NCBI RefSeq assembly: GCF_900094555.1
Contig: NZ_FMAC01000009.1
Location: forward strand, 124,001-188,000
DNA length: 64,000 bases
Source of the DNA: Martinezella hainanensis
Lineage (GTDB): Bacteria > Pseudomonadota > Alphaproteobacteria > Rhizobiales > Rhizobiaceae
Direction: 5' to 3'
Shown here: in pieces, positions 44,314-51,922 of the stretch
Position numbering within the stretch: position 1 is the stretch's first letter
Layout of the letters: the number at the start of each line of letters is the position of its first letter
Position numbers and translations under genes: made by a program
The notes under the pieces: model-generated
The model's database searches: none
Seen by the model: the letters and a program-made list of their open reading frames with translations, nothing else
What the model was told of the DNA's origin: nothing

Positions 44314-45297
44314 TCAGTCGAAGGCGATGATGCGATCGAGCTCGCCGAGCGGCTGGACGCCGGCGAGCAGCGCACGCGCCTCGTCCTCATCCTTGCGGAT
44401 CTGCGCGACCAGCGGGTCCAGACCGTCGAACTTCAGTTCGGGGCGGAGATAGCCAAAGAAGGACACCGAACAGACCTGGCCGTAGAGATCGCCACTGAAA
44501 TCGAAGACGAAGGTCTCGAGCAGCGGCGCGCCATTATCGGTCACCGTCGGGCGCCGGCCGTAGCTGGCAACGCCATCGCGGATGACGCCATCGGCCGTTC
44601 GGAAGCGAACAGCGTAAATGCCTGCCCTCAGCGATATCTCAGACGGAAGCTGCATGTTTGCCGTGGGGAAACCGAGCGTGCGGCCGAGCTTCTCACCGCC
44701 GATGACAGGCGCCTGAACGGTATAGCGATAGCCAAGCAGTCCGGCGGCCTGCGCCACATCGCCCTCGGCGAGCAGCGTACGGATACGACTCGACGAGATG
44801 ACCTCGGTGTTTTCGTCGCGGAAGGCATCGATCAGCGTCACGCCGAAGCCGTTATGGCTGCCGGCATTCATCAGGAAGGCCGGACCACCCTGACGATCAT
44901 GGCCGAAATGGAAATCGAAGCCGGTGACGACTTCGGAAGCATGCAGCCAGTCGATCAGGATCGAATGAACGAACTCGTCCGCCGAGCGCTGGGAGAAAGT
45001 GCGATCAAAGGGATATTCGATGACGGCGTTGAAGCCGAAGGCCTCGAGCAGCCGCGCCCGCAACGGTGCCGGGGTCAGGCGGAAGACGGGCTGATCAGGC
45101 TTGAAGACGGTTCGCGGATGCGGCTCGAAGGTCAGCACCAGAGCCGGAACACCGCGTTCCCTGGCGATCTCCAACGCACGCGTCAGCACGGACTGATGGC
45201 CGCGATGCACGCCGTCGAAATTGCCGATGGCGACCACGCCGCCCTTCAAGGCGTCGGGAAGCGGCTCGCGGGTTTCGTTGCGATGGAAAACGGTCAT
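44314..45297 (-). CDS. ribF: Bifunctional riboflavin kinase / FAD synthetase
   Basis: Makes FMN and FAD from riboflavin. The 327-residue protein has an N-terminal nucleotidyltransferase domain with IGNFDGVHRGHQSVL (about 26-40) and SSSRIRTLLAEGDV, and a C-terminal flavokinase domain with LGRTLGFPTANMQLP and RDGVASYGRRPTV. It is 15 bases downstream of the HAD gene on the same strand. In many rhizobia ribF is close to ileS; here the mct module lies between. Confidence 0.94.
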   Translation of the reverse strand: MTVFHRNETREPLPDALKGGVVAIGNFDGVHRGHQSVLTRALEIARERGVPALVLTFEPHPRTVFKPDQPVFRLTPAPLRARLLEAFGFNAVIEYPFDRTFSQRSADEFVHSILIDWLHASEVVTGFDFHFGHDRQGGPAFLMNAGSHNGFGVTLIDAFRDENTEVISSSRIRTLLAEGDVAQAAGLLGYRYTVQAPVIGGEKLGRTLGFPTANMQLPSEISLRAGIYAVRFRTADGVIRDGVASYGRRPTVTDNGAPLLETFVFDFSGDLYGQVCSVSFFGYLRPELKFDGLDPLVAQIRKDEDEARALLAGVQPLGELDRIIAFD

Positions 45298-45312
45298 CGT
45301 CTGCCACTCTCC

Positions 45313-46161
45313 TCAGACAAGGCGCGGCATCCACCACTTCGGCGAGGCTTGCTCGCGCGCCAGGAAGGCGCCGAGTGCTGCCTCATCCGTGTGTCCCTCG
45401 ACGACATATTCGCGGGCGTGGATGCCATGGCTGATATAAAGAAGATCGAGACCGTAATCGAGCGCCCCGCGCACGTCGGTCGGCATGCCGTCACCGATCG
45501 CAACCACGCGCGACAGCGGAAATTCGCTTTTGACCTCGCGAGCCGCGGCAATCGCCGCATCATAGATCGGCTGGTGCGGCTTGCCGGCGATGCGCGTCTG
45601 GCCGCCGAGCCGCTCGTAATAGGCAGCCATGGTGCCGGCGCAGGGGATCATGCGATGGCCGCGCTCGACCACGAGATCCGGATTGGCGCAGATGAGCGGC
45701 ACGTTGCGGGCGGACCAGGCCGTCAGCATATCGGTGTAGTCGTCAGGTGTCTCAGTCTCGTCGTCGAAGAAGCCGGTGCAGACGATGCTTTCGGCCTCGC
45801 CGGCGTCGACACGCTGAACGTCAAGGCCTTCGAGGATGCCGATATCGCGTTCCGGCCCGAGCAGGAACACCTTCTTCGGCCCCTCGGCAATCAGCTTGCG
45901 GGTGACGTCGCCCGAGGTGATGATGCGGTCGTAGACGCTGTCGGGAACACCAATCGCCCGCAGCTGCTCGACCACTTTGGGAGCGACGCGCGGAGAATTG
46001 GTGATGAGGACGACCGCAAGGCCTTCGCCGCGGGCCGCTTCGAGCGCGATGGAGGCTTCCTTATAGGCCGTGACACCGTTATGGAGCACGCCCCAGACAT
46101 CGCAGAGCGCAACATCATAAAGTCCGCCGATGTCGCGAAAGCTCTCGATCCGTTTGCCCAT
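45313..46161 (-). CDS. HAD-IIA hydrolase (TIGR01459 type)
   Basis: 282 residues. Motif I is LCDVWGVLHNG (20-30), the form used by TIGR01459-type HAD proteins, which lack the second motif I Asp of classical phosphatases. VLITNSPR and the C-terminal GDGMPTDVRGALDYGLDLLYISHGIHAREYV complete the core. No substrate is assigned for this family. It is divergent from groES and 15 bases upstream of ribF, so probably co-transcribed with ribF. Confidence 0.88.
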   Translation of the reverse strand: MGKRIESFRDIGGLYDVALCDVWGVLHNGVTAYKEASIALEAARGEGLAVVLITNSPRVAPKVVEQLRAIGVPDSVYDRIITSGDVTRKLIAEGPKKVFLLGPERDIGILEGLDVQRVDAGEAESIVCTGFFDDETETPDDYTDMLTAWSARNVPLICANPDLVVERGHRMIPCAGTMAAYYERLGGQTRIAGKPHQPIYDAAIAAAREVKSEFPLSRVVAIGDGMPTDVRGALDYGLDLLYISHGIHAREYVVEGHTDEAALGAFLAREQASPKWWMPRLV

Positions 46162-46463
46162 GCCGTCCTCGCATCAAATAAATCACGGGCTGACATCGCA
46201 AACCGGCCGGCAAATTACAAGAGCGGCCCGTAAGGTTTTTGCATCGCACAAGCCCCGAGTAGCAGGCATAGACAGGGTCGGCGGGCGGCAAAGTGAGGTG
46301 GCGAAGGAAGCGGATTGATGGTCCCGAAACGGTGCTGTCACGCCCTTCTTCACGAGATCAAAATGAGGGACTCTTTGCAACGATATGCTACGTGGGATCG
46401 CCGTGGACGTTAATCATCCCCCAAACAAGCCGATGCGCGCCGCAAAAAATTCACAGTGCTGTT

Positions 46464-46492
46464 CTTGACTCGTCCGGAAGCCACCCCTAAAT
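46464..46492 (+). promoter_or_regulatory. groESL promoter, sigma-70/RpoH-like
   Basis: CTTGAC (46464-46469), a 17-base spacer and CTAAAT (46487-46492), within CCCCTAAAT. The sequence combines the housekeeping -35 with a CCCC-containing -10 like those used by RpoH. It ends just before the CIRCE element. Confidence 0.65.
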
Positions 46493-46500
46493 CACGGTCG

Positions 46501-46527
46501 CTAGCACTCTCGGATGATGAGTGCTAA
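46501..46527 (+). promoter_or_regulatory. CIRCE operator for HrcA
   Basis: CTAGCACTC-N9-GAGTGCTAA (46501-46527) matches the CIRCE consensus TTAGCACTC-N9-GAGTGCTAA apart from one base. It lies at the expected transcript start of groESL, so heat-relieved HrcA repression is expected. Confidence 0.93.
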
Positions 46528-46586
46528 CAAAGTCCATACGGATCCCCCGCTGATCCGTGAATGTCATTTGATCGAGGGATTAGACA

Positions 46587-46883
46587 ATGGCAAGCACCAA
46601 TTTCCGCCCCCTTCATGACCGCGTCGTCGTTCGTCGCGTCGAGTCGGAAGAAAAGACCAAGGGTGGCATCATCATTCCCGATACCGCCAAGGAAAAGCCG
46701 CAGGAAGGCGAAATCGTCGCCGTCGGTTCTGGCGCTCGTGATGAGTCAGGCAAGGTCGTAGCACTCGACGTCAAGGTTGGCGATCGCGTTCTGTTCGGCA
46801 AGTGGTCCGGCACCGAAGTCAAGCTCAACGGCGAAGACCTTCTGATCATGAAGGAAGCCGACATCATGGGCATCATCGGCTAA
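46587..46883 (+). CDS. groES: Co-chaperonin GroES
   Basis: 98-residue lid of the GroEL folding chamber. It has the usual opening FRPLHDRVVVRRVE, the mobile loop TKGGIIIPDTAKEKPQ (about 24-39), which contacts GroEL, and LNGEDLLIMKEADIMGI near the end. It is preceded by a CIRCE element and followed 72 bases later by groEL on the same strand, a standard groESL operon. Confidence 0.98.
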   Translation: MASTNFRPLHDRVVVRRVESEEKTKGGIIIPDTAKEKPQEGEIVAVGSGARDESGKVVALDVKVGDRVLFGKWSGTEVKLNGEDLLIMKEADIMGIIG

Positions 46884-46955
46884 TCAGCCGGTTCCCTTTT
46901 CCGATACAGCTGACGGGCGACAAGCCCGGAAAACGCGAATTCAGGAGTTTCAAAC

Positions 46956-48596
46956 ATGGCAGCTAAAGAAGTAAAATTCGGCCGCAGCGCCCGCGAAAAG
47001 ATGCTTCGTGGCGTCGATATCCTCGCTGACGCAGTAAAGGTCACGCTCGGCCCGAAGGGTCGTAACGTCGTTATCGACAAGTCCTTCGGCGCTCCGCGCA
47101 TCACCAAGGACGGCGTTTCCGTCGCCAAGGAAATCGAACTCGAAGACAAGTTCGAAAACATGGGCGCCCAGATGGTCCGCGAAGTTGCTTCGAAGACCAA
47201 CGACGTCGCCGGTGACGGCACCACCACTGCAACCGTTCTGGCCCAGGCGATCGTTCGCGAAGGCGCCAAGGCTGTTGCAGCCGGCATGAACCCGATGGAC
47301 CTGAAGCGCGGCATCGACCTCGCCGTTGCAGAAGTCGTCAAGGATCTCCAGGCCAAGGCCAAGAAGATCAACACCTCGGAAGAAGTCGCCCAGGTCGGCA
47401 CGATCTCCGCAAACGGCGAAAAGCAGATCGGTCTCGATATTGCTGAAGCCATGCAGAAGGTTGGCAACGAAGGCGTCATCACGGTTGAAGAAGCCAAGAC
47501 CGCCGAAACCGAACTCGAAGTCGTCGAAGGCATGCAGTTCGACCGCGGCTACCTCAGCCCCTACTTCGTAACCAACCCGGAAAAGATGATCGCCGACCTC
47601 GAAGACGCGTTCATCCTGCTCCACGAGAAGAAGCTCTCGAACCTGCAGGCCATGCTTCCGGTTCTCGAAGCCGTCGTTCAGACCGGCAAGCCGCTCCTCA
47701 TCATCGCTGAAGACGTCGAAGGCGAAGCTCTTGCGACCCTCGTCGTCAACAAGCTGCGCGGCGGCCTGAAGATCGCTGCCGTCAAGGCTCCTGGCTTCGG
47801 CGACCGCCGCAAGGCCATGCTGGAAGACATCGCCATCCTGACGGGCGGCACTGTCATCTCCGAAGACCTCGGCATCAAGCTCGAGTCCGTTACCCTCGAC
47901 ATGCTCGGCCGTTCCAAGAAGGTTTCGATCTCCAAGGAAAACACCACGATCGTCGACGGCGCTGGCGCCAAGTCCGACATCGAAGGCCGCGTTGCCCAGA
48001 TCAAGGCTCAGATCGAAGAAACCACCTCCGACTACGACCGCGAAAAGCTGCAGGAACGTCTTGCCAAGCTCGCTGGCGGCGTTGCCGTGATCCGCGTTGG
48101 CGGTTCGACGGAAGTCGAAGTGAAGGAAAAGAAGGACCGCATCGACGACGCTCTCAACGCGACGCGCGCTGCTGTTCAGGAAGGCATCGTACCGGGCGGC
48201 GGTATCGCTCTCCTGCGTTCTTCCACGAAGATCACCGCCAAGGGTGAAAACCAGGATCAGGAAGCCGGCGTCAACATCGTTCGCCGCGCCCTGCAGTCGC
48301 TGGTTCGCCAGATCGCTGAAAACGCTGGTGACGAAGCTTCGATCGTTGTCGGCAAGGTTCTCGAAAAGAACGAAGACAACTACGGCTACAACGCCCAGAC
48401 GTCTGAATTCGGCGACATGATCGCCATGGGCATCGTCGACCCGGTCAAGGTTGTTCGTACGGCTCTGCAGAACGCAGCTTCGGTTGCTTCGCTGCTGATC
48501 ACCACCGAAGCCATGATCGCTGAACTGCCGAAGAAGGATGCCCCTGCTGGCATGCCGGGCGGCATGGGCGGCATGGGCGGCATGGACATGATGTGA
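46956..48596 (+). CDS. groEL: Chaperonin GroEL
   Basis: 546-residue 60-kDa chaperonin. Family features include LGPKGRNVVIDKSFGAPRITKDGVSVAKEI, DVAGDGTTTATVLAQAI with the catalytic Asp, and a C-terminal Gly/Met-rich tail that ends GGMGGMDMM. Codon use is strongly biased (GAA, GGC, CTC/CTG, AAG), as expected for a highly expressed gene. The 3' end of this gene, including the stop, is tandemly repeated just downstream (48576-48819). Confidence 0.98.
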   Translation: MAAKEVKFGRSAREKMLRGVDILADAVKVTLGPKGRNVVIDKSFGAPRITKDGVSVAKEIELEDKFENMGAQMVREVASKTNDVAGDGTTTATVLAQAIVREGAKAVAAGMNPMDLKRGIDLAVAEVVKDLQAKAKKINTSEEVAQVGTISANGEKQIGLDIAEAMQKVGNEGVITVEEAKTAETELEVVEGMQFDRGYLSPYFVTNPEKMIADLEDAFILLHEKKLSNLQAMLPVLEAVVQTGKPLLIIAEDVEGEALATLVVNKLRGGLKIAAVKAPGFGDRRKAMLEDIAILTGGTVISEDLGIKLESVTLDMLGRSKKVSISKENTTIVDGAGAKSDIEGRVAQIKAQIEETTSDYDREKLQERLAKLAGGVAVIRVGGSTEVEVKEKKDRIDDALNATRAAVQEGIVPGGGIALLRSSTKITAKGENQDQEAGVNIVRRALQSLVRQIAENAGDEASIVVGKVLEKNEDNYGYNAQTSEFGDMIAMGIVDPVKVVRTALQNAASVASLLITTEAMIAELPKKDAPAGMPGGMGGMGGMDMM

Positions 48597-48819
48597 TAGG
48601 CCAACGGCCTAATCACAGGAATGTCCGTAAAGCTTCGCCCATGCACTTTTAGTGCTTCAGGCCGACAAGCGGCCTGAAGTGGCGGCATGGACATGATGTG
48701 ATAGGCCAACGGCCTAATCACAGGAATGTCCGTAAAGCTTCGCCCATGCACTTTTAGTGCTTCAGGCCGACAAGCGGCCTGAAGTGGCGGATGGACATGA
48801 TGTGATAGGCCAACGGCCT
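48576..48819 (+). repeat. 105-bp tandem duplication of the groEL 3' end and downstream sequence
   Basis: Unit 1 (48576-48680) begins inside the groEL tail codons and runs past its stop. Unit 2 (48681-48785) is an apparently identical copy, so a second ATGGACATGATGTGA stretch and TAGGCC-AAC-GGCCTA hairpin follow. A third, partial copy (48786-48819) lacks one base. Each unit also has CTTCAGGCC-N7-GGCCTGAAG arms. The duplication looks recent because the units do not visibly diverge. Confidence 0.9.
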
Positions 48820-48854
48820 GTCGCGATTGTTCAATCCGACATCCGGAATTGATG

Positions 48855-48881
48855 AAGGGCGGCCCTCGGGTCGCCCTTTTT
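48855..48881 (+). terminator. Terminator of the groESL operon
   Basis: AAGGGCG (48855-48861) and CGCCCTT (48872-48878) flank a short GC loop, followed by TTTTT. It lies about 260 bases after the groEL stop, beyond the tandem repeat. Confidence 0.85.
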
Positions 48882-49181
48882 AATTGTGCCAAAAATGTAC
48901 AACTGCAATTCCTGCAAGATTCTATTGCCTTGCAAATTTTGCAACTTGCCCATTGCTGTTTTCGAAAAAGCCCCTATAACTCGCAGCGCAGCGATTTTGG
49001 AGAGTTAGCTGCAATACACGTAATTTTTACTTCTTTTGGACAGGCTTAACCTGCGGCTTGGCATGATCATGACCTTGGGCGCTGGCACTGTCCGGATTTA
49101 TTACTTGAAATGACTTCATAGACTGGAGCGCCATCCCGAATAGCATTGTCGACAGCGGATCAGCGGAGGCACGTCTCCGCT
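48882..49181 (+). promoter_or_regulatory. TGCAA-rich region with a strong promoter-like sequence
   Basis: The stretch 48903-48960 has repeated TGCAA/TTGCA words, including TTGCAAA-T-TTTGCAA at 48930-48944. A promoter-like TTGCTG (48953-48958), 16-base spacer and TATAAC (48975-48980) follows. About 200 bases separate it from the hypothetical gene. I see no coding sequence in between. Confidence 0.45.
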
Positions 49182-49727
49182 ATGAGCCGCGGCGCAAAAT
49201 GCGGGGAGACCTTCCATCCGGAGAGATATGGAATTGAAGTGAAGCGCGCGGGGGGACCATGCGCTCATGTGGGGATCATCTTGTTCAAGATTGCCAAGGC
49301 CAATTTTTCCGCACCATTTGCTCCCGGCTCGCTGGAGTTCGAAGGCCATGACCCCGATCTTCTGGCACAATTCTGCGTTTCCGAGGGATGGACGGGCGAT
49401 CTTTCAAGCGGCATCATCAAACTTGGGCAGTGGGGCACGATGCTGCATGGGCTGAGCTCCTCGGAATGCGGCCTGCTAAGCCTCATGCATTGCTATGATC
49501 CGCACGATCGGGCGCGTATCCTCGACCTCTTCGAGCAGGCGGCAACGGCCAACTCTTCCTTCTGTTATTCCACGACGACGCTCGGCACTGGCGGTCATCG
49601 CCAGCCGGTCTTCTGCGTCGGCGAATCCGTTGCTGCGGACAAGCAGCACGCCGGCAGTATGGTCGGCGTCTTCCTGTTCCCACGCTTCAAGCTGGAACCG
49701 GGCAGCCAGCTCGCCACCCGACAGTAA
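49182..49727 (+). CDS. Conserved hypothetical protein
   Basis: 181 residues. I do not recognise a domain. The protein looks soluble, with Cys and Gly spread through it (PCAHVGIILFKIAKANFSAPF, EGWTGDLSSGIIKLGQWG, SSECGLLSLMHCYDPHDRARILDLFEQAA). The C-terminal part (CVGESVAADKQHAGSMVGVFLFPRF) is moderately hydrophobic. I choose ATG 49182, which has GGAGG 11 bases upstream, slightly long. A TTG at 49146 would add 12 residues. It ends just before the 17-bp hairpin at 49735. Confidence 0.6.
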   Translation: MSRGAKCGETFHPERYGIEVKRAGGPCAHVGIILFKIAKANFSAPFAPGSLEFEGHDPDLLAQFCVSEGWTGDLSSGIIKLGQWGTMLHGLSSSECGLLSLMHCYDPHDRARILDLFEQAATANSSFCYSTTTLGTGGHRQPVFCVGESVAADKQHAGSMVGVFLFPRFKLEPGSQLATRQ

Positions 49728-49734
49728 ACGACTG

Positions 49735-49772
49735 CCGGCTATTGTCAGGCGCGCTCGCCTGACAATAGCCGG
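49735..49772. terminator. Perfect 17-bp inverted repeat between convergent genes
   Basis: CCGGCTATTGTCAGGCG (49735-49751) and its exact complement (49756-49772) are separated by CGCT. The stem lies between the convergent hypothetical and GST genes. There is no T tract, so it is either an unusual bidirectional terminator or a palindromic repeat. Confidence 0.7.
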
Positions 49773-49783
49773 GTTCAACCTCA

Positions 49784-50491
49784 TCAATCCCGCTTCGGAA
49801 TGCTCAAGCCCCGCTGGCTTGCCGGGCGCGCAAGGGCGCGGTCCAGCCACGCCATGACAGACGGGAAGCTTTCGAACTGCAGGACCTCGCGACCGCCATA
49901 GAAGACGTCGACGCCGCGAACCCAAGGGAATGTCGTGATGTCGGCGATAGTATATTCGTCGCCCATGATCCATTCACGGCCCTTCAGGCGCTCTTCCAGC
50001 ACACCGAGCAGCCGCTTGGCCTCATCGCGATAGCGCTCGACCGGATAGGAGTTGTTGGCCACCTTCTCGGCGGCGAATTTGAAGAAGTGGCCGAACTGAC
50101 CGAACATCGGGCCGACGCCGGCCATCTGGAAGAAGACCCATTCCAGCGTCTCGTAACGCCGGGCGGCATCGCTCGGAATGAGCTTGCCGGTCTTTTCCGC
50201 GAGATAGACCAGGATCGCGCCCGATTCGAACAGGCCGATCGGCTTGCCGTCCGGGCCATCGGGATCGATGATCGCAGGAATGCGGCCATTCGGGTTCAGC
50301 GACAGGAATTCCGGGGATTTCTGGTCATTGGTGCCGAAGGAGATCAGATGCGGCTCGTAGGCCAAGCCGAGCTCCTCCAGCGCGATCGAGACCTTGACGC
50401 CGTTCGGCGTCGGCAGGGAATAGAGCTGGATAATGTCCGGATTGCTGGCAGGCCAGCGCTTCGTGATCGGAAAGGACGATAGATCGGCCAT
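49784..50491 (-). CDS. YghU/YfcG-like glutathione S-transferase
   Basis: 235 residues. The N-terminal thioredoxin-like domain has LYSLPTPNGVKVSIALEELGLAYE; the TPNG segment is characteristic of YfcG/YghU (nu class) enzymes, which bind two glutathiones or glutathione disulfide and act as disulfide-bond reductases. NPNGRIPAIIDPDG and LFESGAILVYLAEK form the glutathione site. The C-terminal helical domain has GDEYTIADITTFPW. It is divergent from doxX, with 214 bases between. Confidence 0.9.
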   Translation of the reverse strand: MADLSSFPITKRWPASNPDIIQLYSLPTPNGVKVSIALEELGLAYEPHLISFGTNDQKSPEFLSLNPNGRIPAIIDPDGPDGKPIGLFESGAILVYLAEKTGKLIPSDAARRYETLEWVFFQMAGVGPMFGQFGHFFKFAAEKVANNSYPVERYRDEAKRLLGVLEERLKGREWIMGDEYTIADITTFPWVRGVDVFYGGREVLQFESFPSVMAWLDRALARPASQRGLSIPKRD

Positions 50492-50581
50492 GGACTAGCT
50501 CCTGAAAACCATGATTTGACAACTGATTTGGCGCCACCATAGCCGATACGGCTCGTATGGGAAGAGCGATCGAGGTGGATC

Positions 50582-50610
50582 ATTGTTCAATGATTGTGAA
50601 CTAATTGTGC
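50582..50610. promoter_or_regulatory. Operator-like repeats between the GST and doxX genes
   Basis: GTTCA-N7-TGAAC (50585-50601) is a palindrome. ATTGTK also occurs three times at 11-bp spacing (50582, 50593, 50604), one DNA turn. Regulator unknown. Confidence 0.4.
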
Positions 50611-50705
50611 GCAGTTGTTTATCTTTTCAATCTCCTGAAAATCACGAATATCTGTCTTCAGAAATTGTCGCCACCCGATCCCAAGTGAATTTACTGGAGA
50701 CTGTC

Positions 50706-51149
50706 ATGTCCAATACCAACAACATCATCATTCTCGTGGCGCGCATCCTGCTCGCCTTCATGTTCATCTTTGCCGGCTTCGGCAAGCTGACCGATCCGGC
50801 GGGTACGGCTGGCATGATCGCCGGCGCTGGCATGCCGGCTGCAACGCTGCTCACCTACCTTGCCGGCGCCTTCGAATTCGTCACCGGCGTTTGCGTTCTC
50901 ATCGGCTTCCAGGTCCGCATCGTCGGCTGGCTGCTCGCCGCCTTCTGTGTCTTCACCGGTATCATCTTCCACCTGCCGACCGTCAATGTTCCGGATTTCC
51001 CGGCTGCGGCCAACGGCTGGATCAACGGCCTGAACTTCGTGAACTTCCTGAAGAACATCACGCTGGCCGGCGCCTACATCATGCTCGCCACCAATGGTGC
51101 AGGCGTCTACTCGGTTGATGCCCGCCGCGGTGCTTACGCTGCAGCCTGA
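50706..51149 (+). CDS. DoxX family membrane protein
   Basis: 147 residues with about four membrane helices. ILLAFMFIFAGFGKLTDPAGTAGMIA is the DoxX-type first segment, and the protein ends in a positively charged tail. DoxX proteins are linked to quinone or thiosulfate oxidation and to oxidative stress through partner proteins; which applies here is not known. The gene is divergent from the GST gene, suggesting a shared redox-stress response. ATG 50706 has an ACTGGAGACTGTC ribosome binding site. A strong terminator follows. Confidence 0.85.
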   Translation: MSNTNNIIILVARILLAFMFIFAGFGKLTDPAGTAGMIAGAGMPAATLLTYLAGAFEFVTGVCVLIGFQVRIVGWLLAAFCVFTGIIFHLPTVNVPDFPAAANGWINGLNFVNFLKNITLAGAYIMLATNGAGVYSVDARRGAYAAA

Positions 51150-51174
51150 TCGGCACATAGCCTCCCAAGATAAA

Positions 51175-51205
51175 GAGCCCGCCGGAACTTCCGGCGGGCT
51201 TTTTT
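51175..51205 (+). terminator. Strong terminator after doxX
   Basis: AGCCCGCCGG and CCGGCGGGCT form a 10-bp stem with an AACTT-type loop, followed by TTTTT. It lies 26 bases after the doxX stop and may also end hisG on the other strand. Confidence 0.88.
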
Positions 51206-51226
51206 CATGTCGGCTATTTGAGAAAA

Positions 51227-51922
51227 TCAGAGCGCGCTGCGCACCGCCGAAATAATGCGCTCAACCATCGGATTGCCCTCATGGCTTTCCTTGCGGGCGC
51301 GCACCAGGCAGGCCTCGGAGCGCAGAATGATCCCATCCGACAGGATCTTCAGATGGTTTGCCCGCAACGTCGAGCCGGTGGAGGTGATGTCGACGATGAT
51401 GTCGGCAGAGCCGGCAGCCGGCGCACCTTCGGTCGCACCAAGGCTTTCGACGATGCGGTAGAGCTGGATGCCGTGCTGGCTGGAGAAGAACTGCTGCGTC
51501 AGCCGCCAATATTTCGTCGCGACCGTCAGCCTGTGGCCATGACGCGCACGGAAATCGGCGGCGACATCGCCAAGGTCAGCCATGGTATCGACATCGAGCC
51601 AGATCTCCGGCACGGCAACGACCACATCGGCGTGGCCGAAGCCAAGTCTTGCGCAGAACTCGACACGGCGATCGGCCTCTGCCATGCCTTCGCGCACGAG
51701 GTCTTCGCCGGTAATGCCGAAATCGACGCTGCCATTGCCGATCTCGCGCGAGATCTCCGAGGCCGACAGGAAGGCGATTTCAACACCATCCCAGCCCTCG
51801 ACGCGGCCGCGATAGGAGCGGTCATTGCCGACGGCGACGATCGGCATGCCGGCGCGCTCGAAGACCGCGGCGCAATCGTCCTTCATGCGGCCCTTGGAGG
51901 GAAGCGCTATCGTGATGGTCAT
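51227..51922 (-). CDS. hisG: ATP phosphoribosyltransferase, short form
   Basis: First enzyme of histidine synthesis: ATP plus PRPP gives phosphoribosyl-ATP. The 231-residue protein is the HisG-S form, which lacks the C-terminal regulatory domain and needs HisZ. ALPSKGRMKDD near the start, FGITGEDL and VDITSTGSTLRANHLK (PRPP loop) are visible. The last gene of hisS-hisZ-hisG, it starts at 51922, overlapping the hisZ stop by one base. Confidence 0.94.
   Translation of the reverse strand: MTITIALPSKGRMKDDCAAVFERAGMPIVAVGNDRSYRGRVEGWDGVEIAFLSASEISREIGNGSVDFGITGEDLVREGMAEADRRVEFCARLGFGHADVVVAVPEIWLDVDTMADLGDVAADFRARHGHRLTVATKYWRLTQQFFSSQHGIQLYRIVESLGATEGAPAAGSADIIVDITSTGSTLRANHLKILSDGIILRSEACLVRARKESHEGNPMVERIISAVRSAL

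Larger units (their letters stand above)
46162..46586. other. Regulatory region between the HAD-ribF genes and groESL
   Basis: It contains the groESL promoter (46464-46492), CIRCE (46501-46527), and the ribosome binding region. The HAD-ribF promoter must lie near 46165-46300 on the minus strand, but I could not choose one. No other gene is supported. Confidence 0.5.

Noticed and set aside
48576..48819. CRISPR array
   Set aside because: The units are 105 bp, contiguous, have no spacers, and include groEL coding sequence; no cas gene is near.
48386..48892. A minus-strand open frame with internal protein repeats opposite the groEL tail
   Set aside because: The repeats are just the 105-bp DNA duplication read on the wrong strand; the unit is a multiple of three, so the frame stays open.
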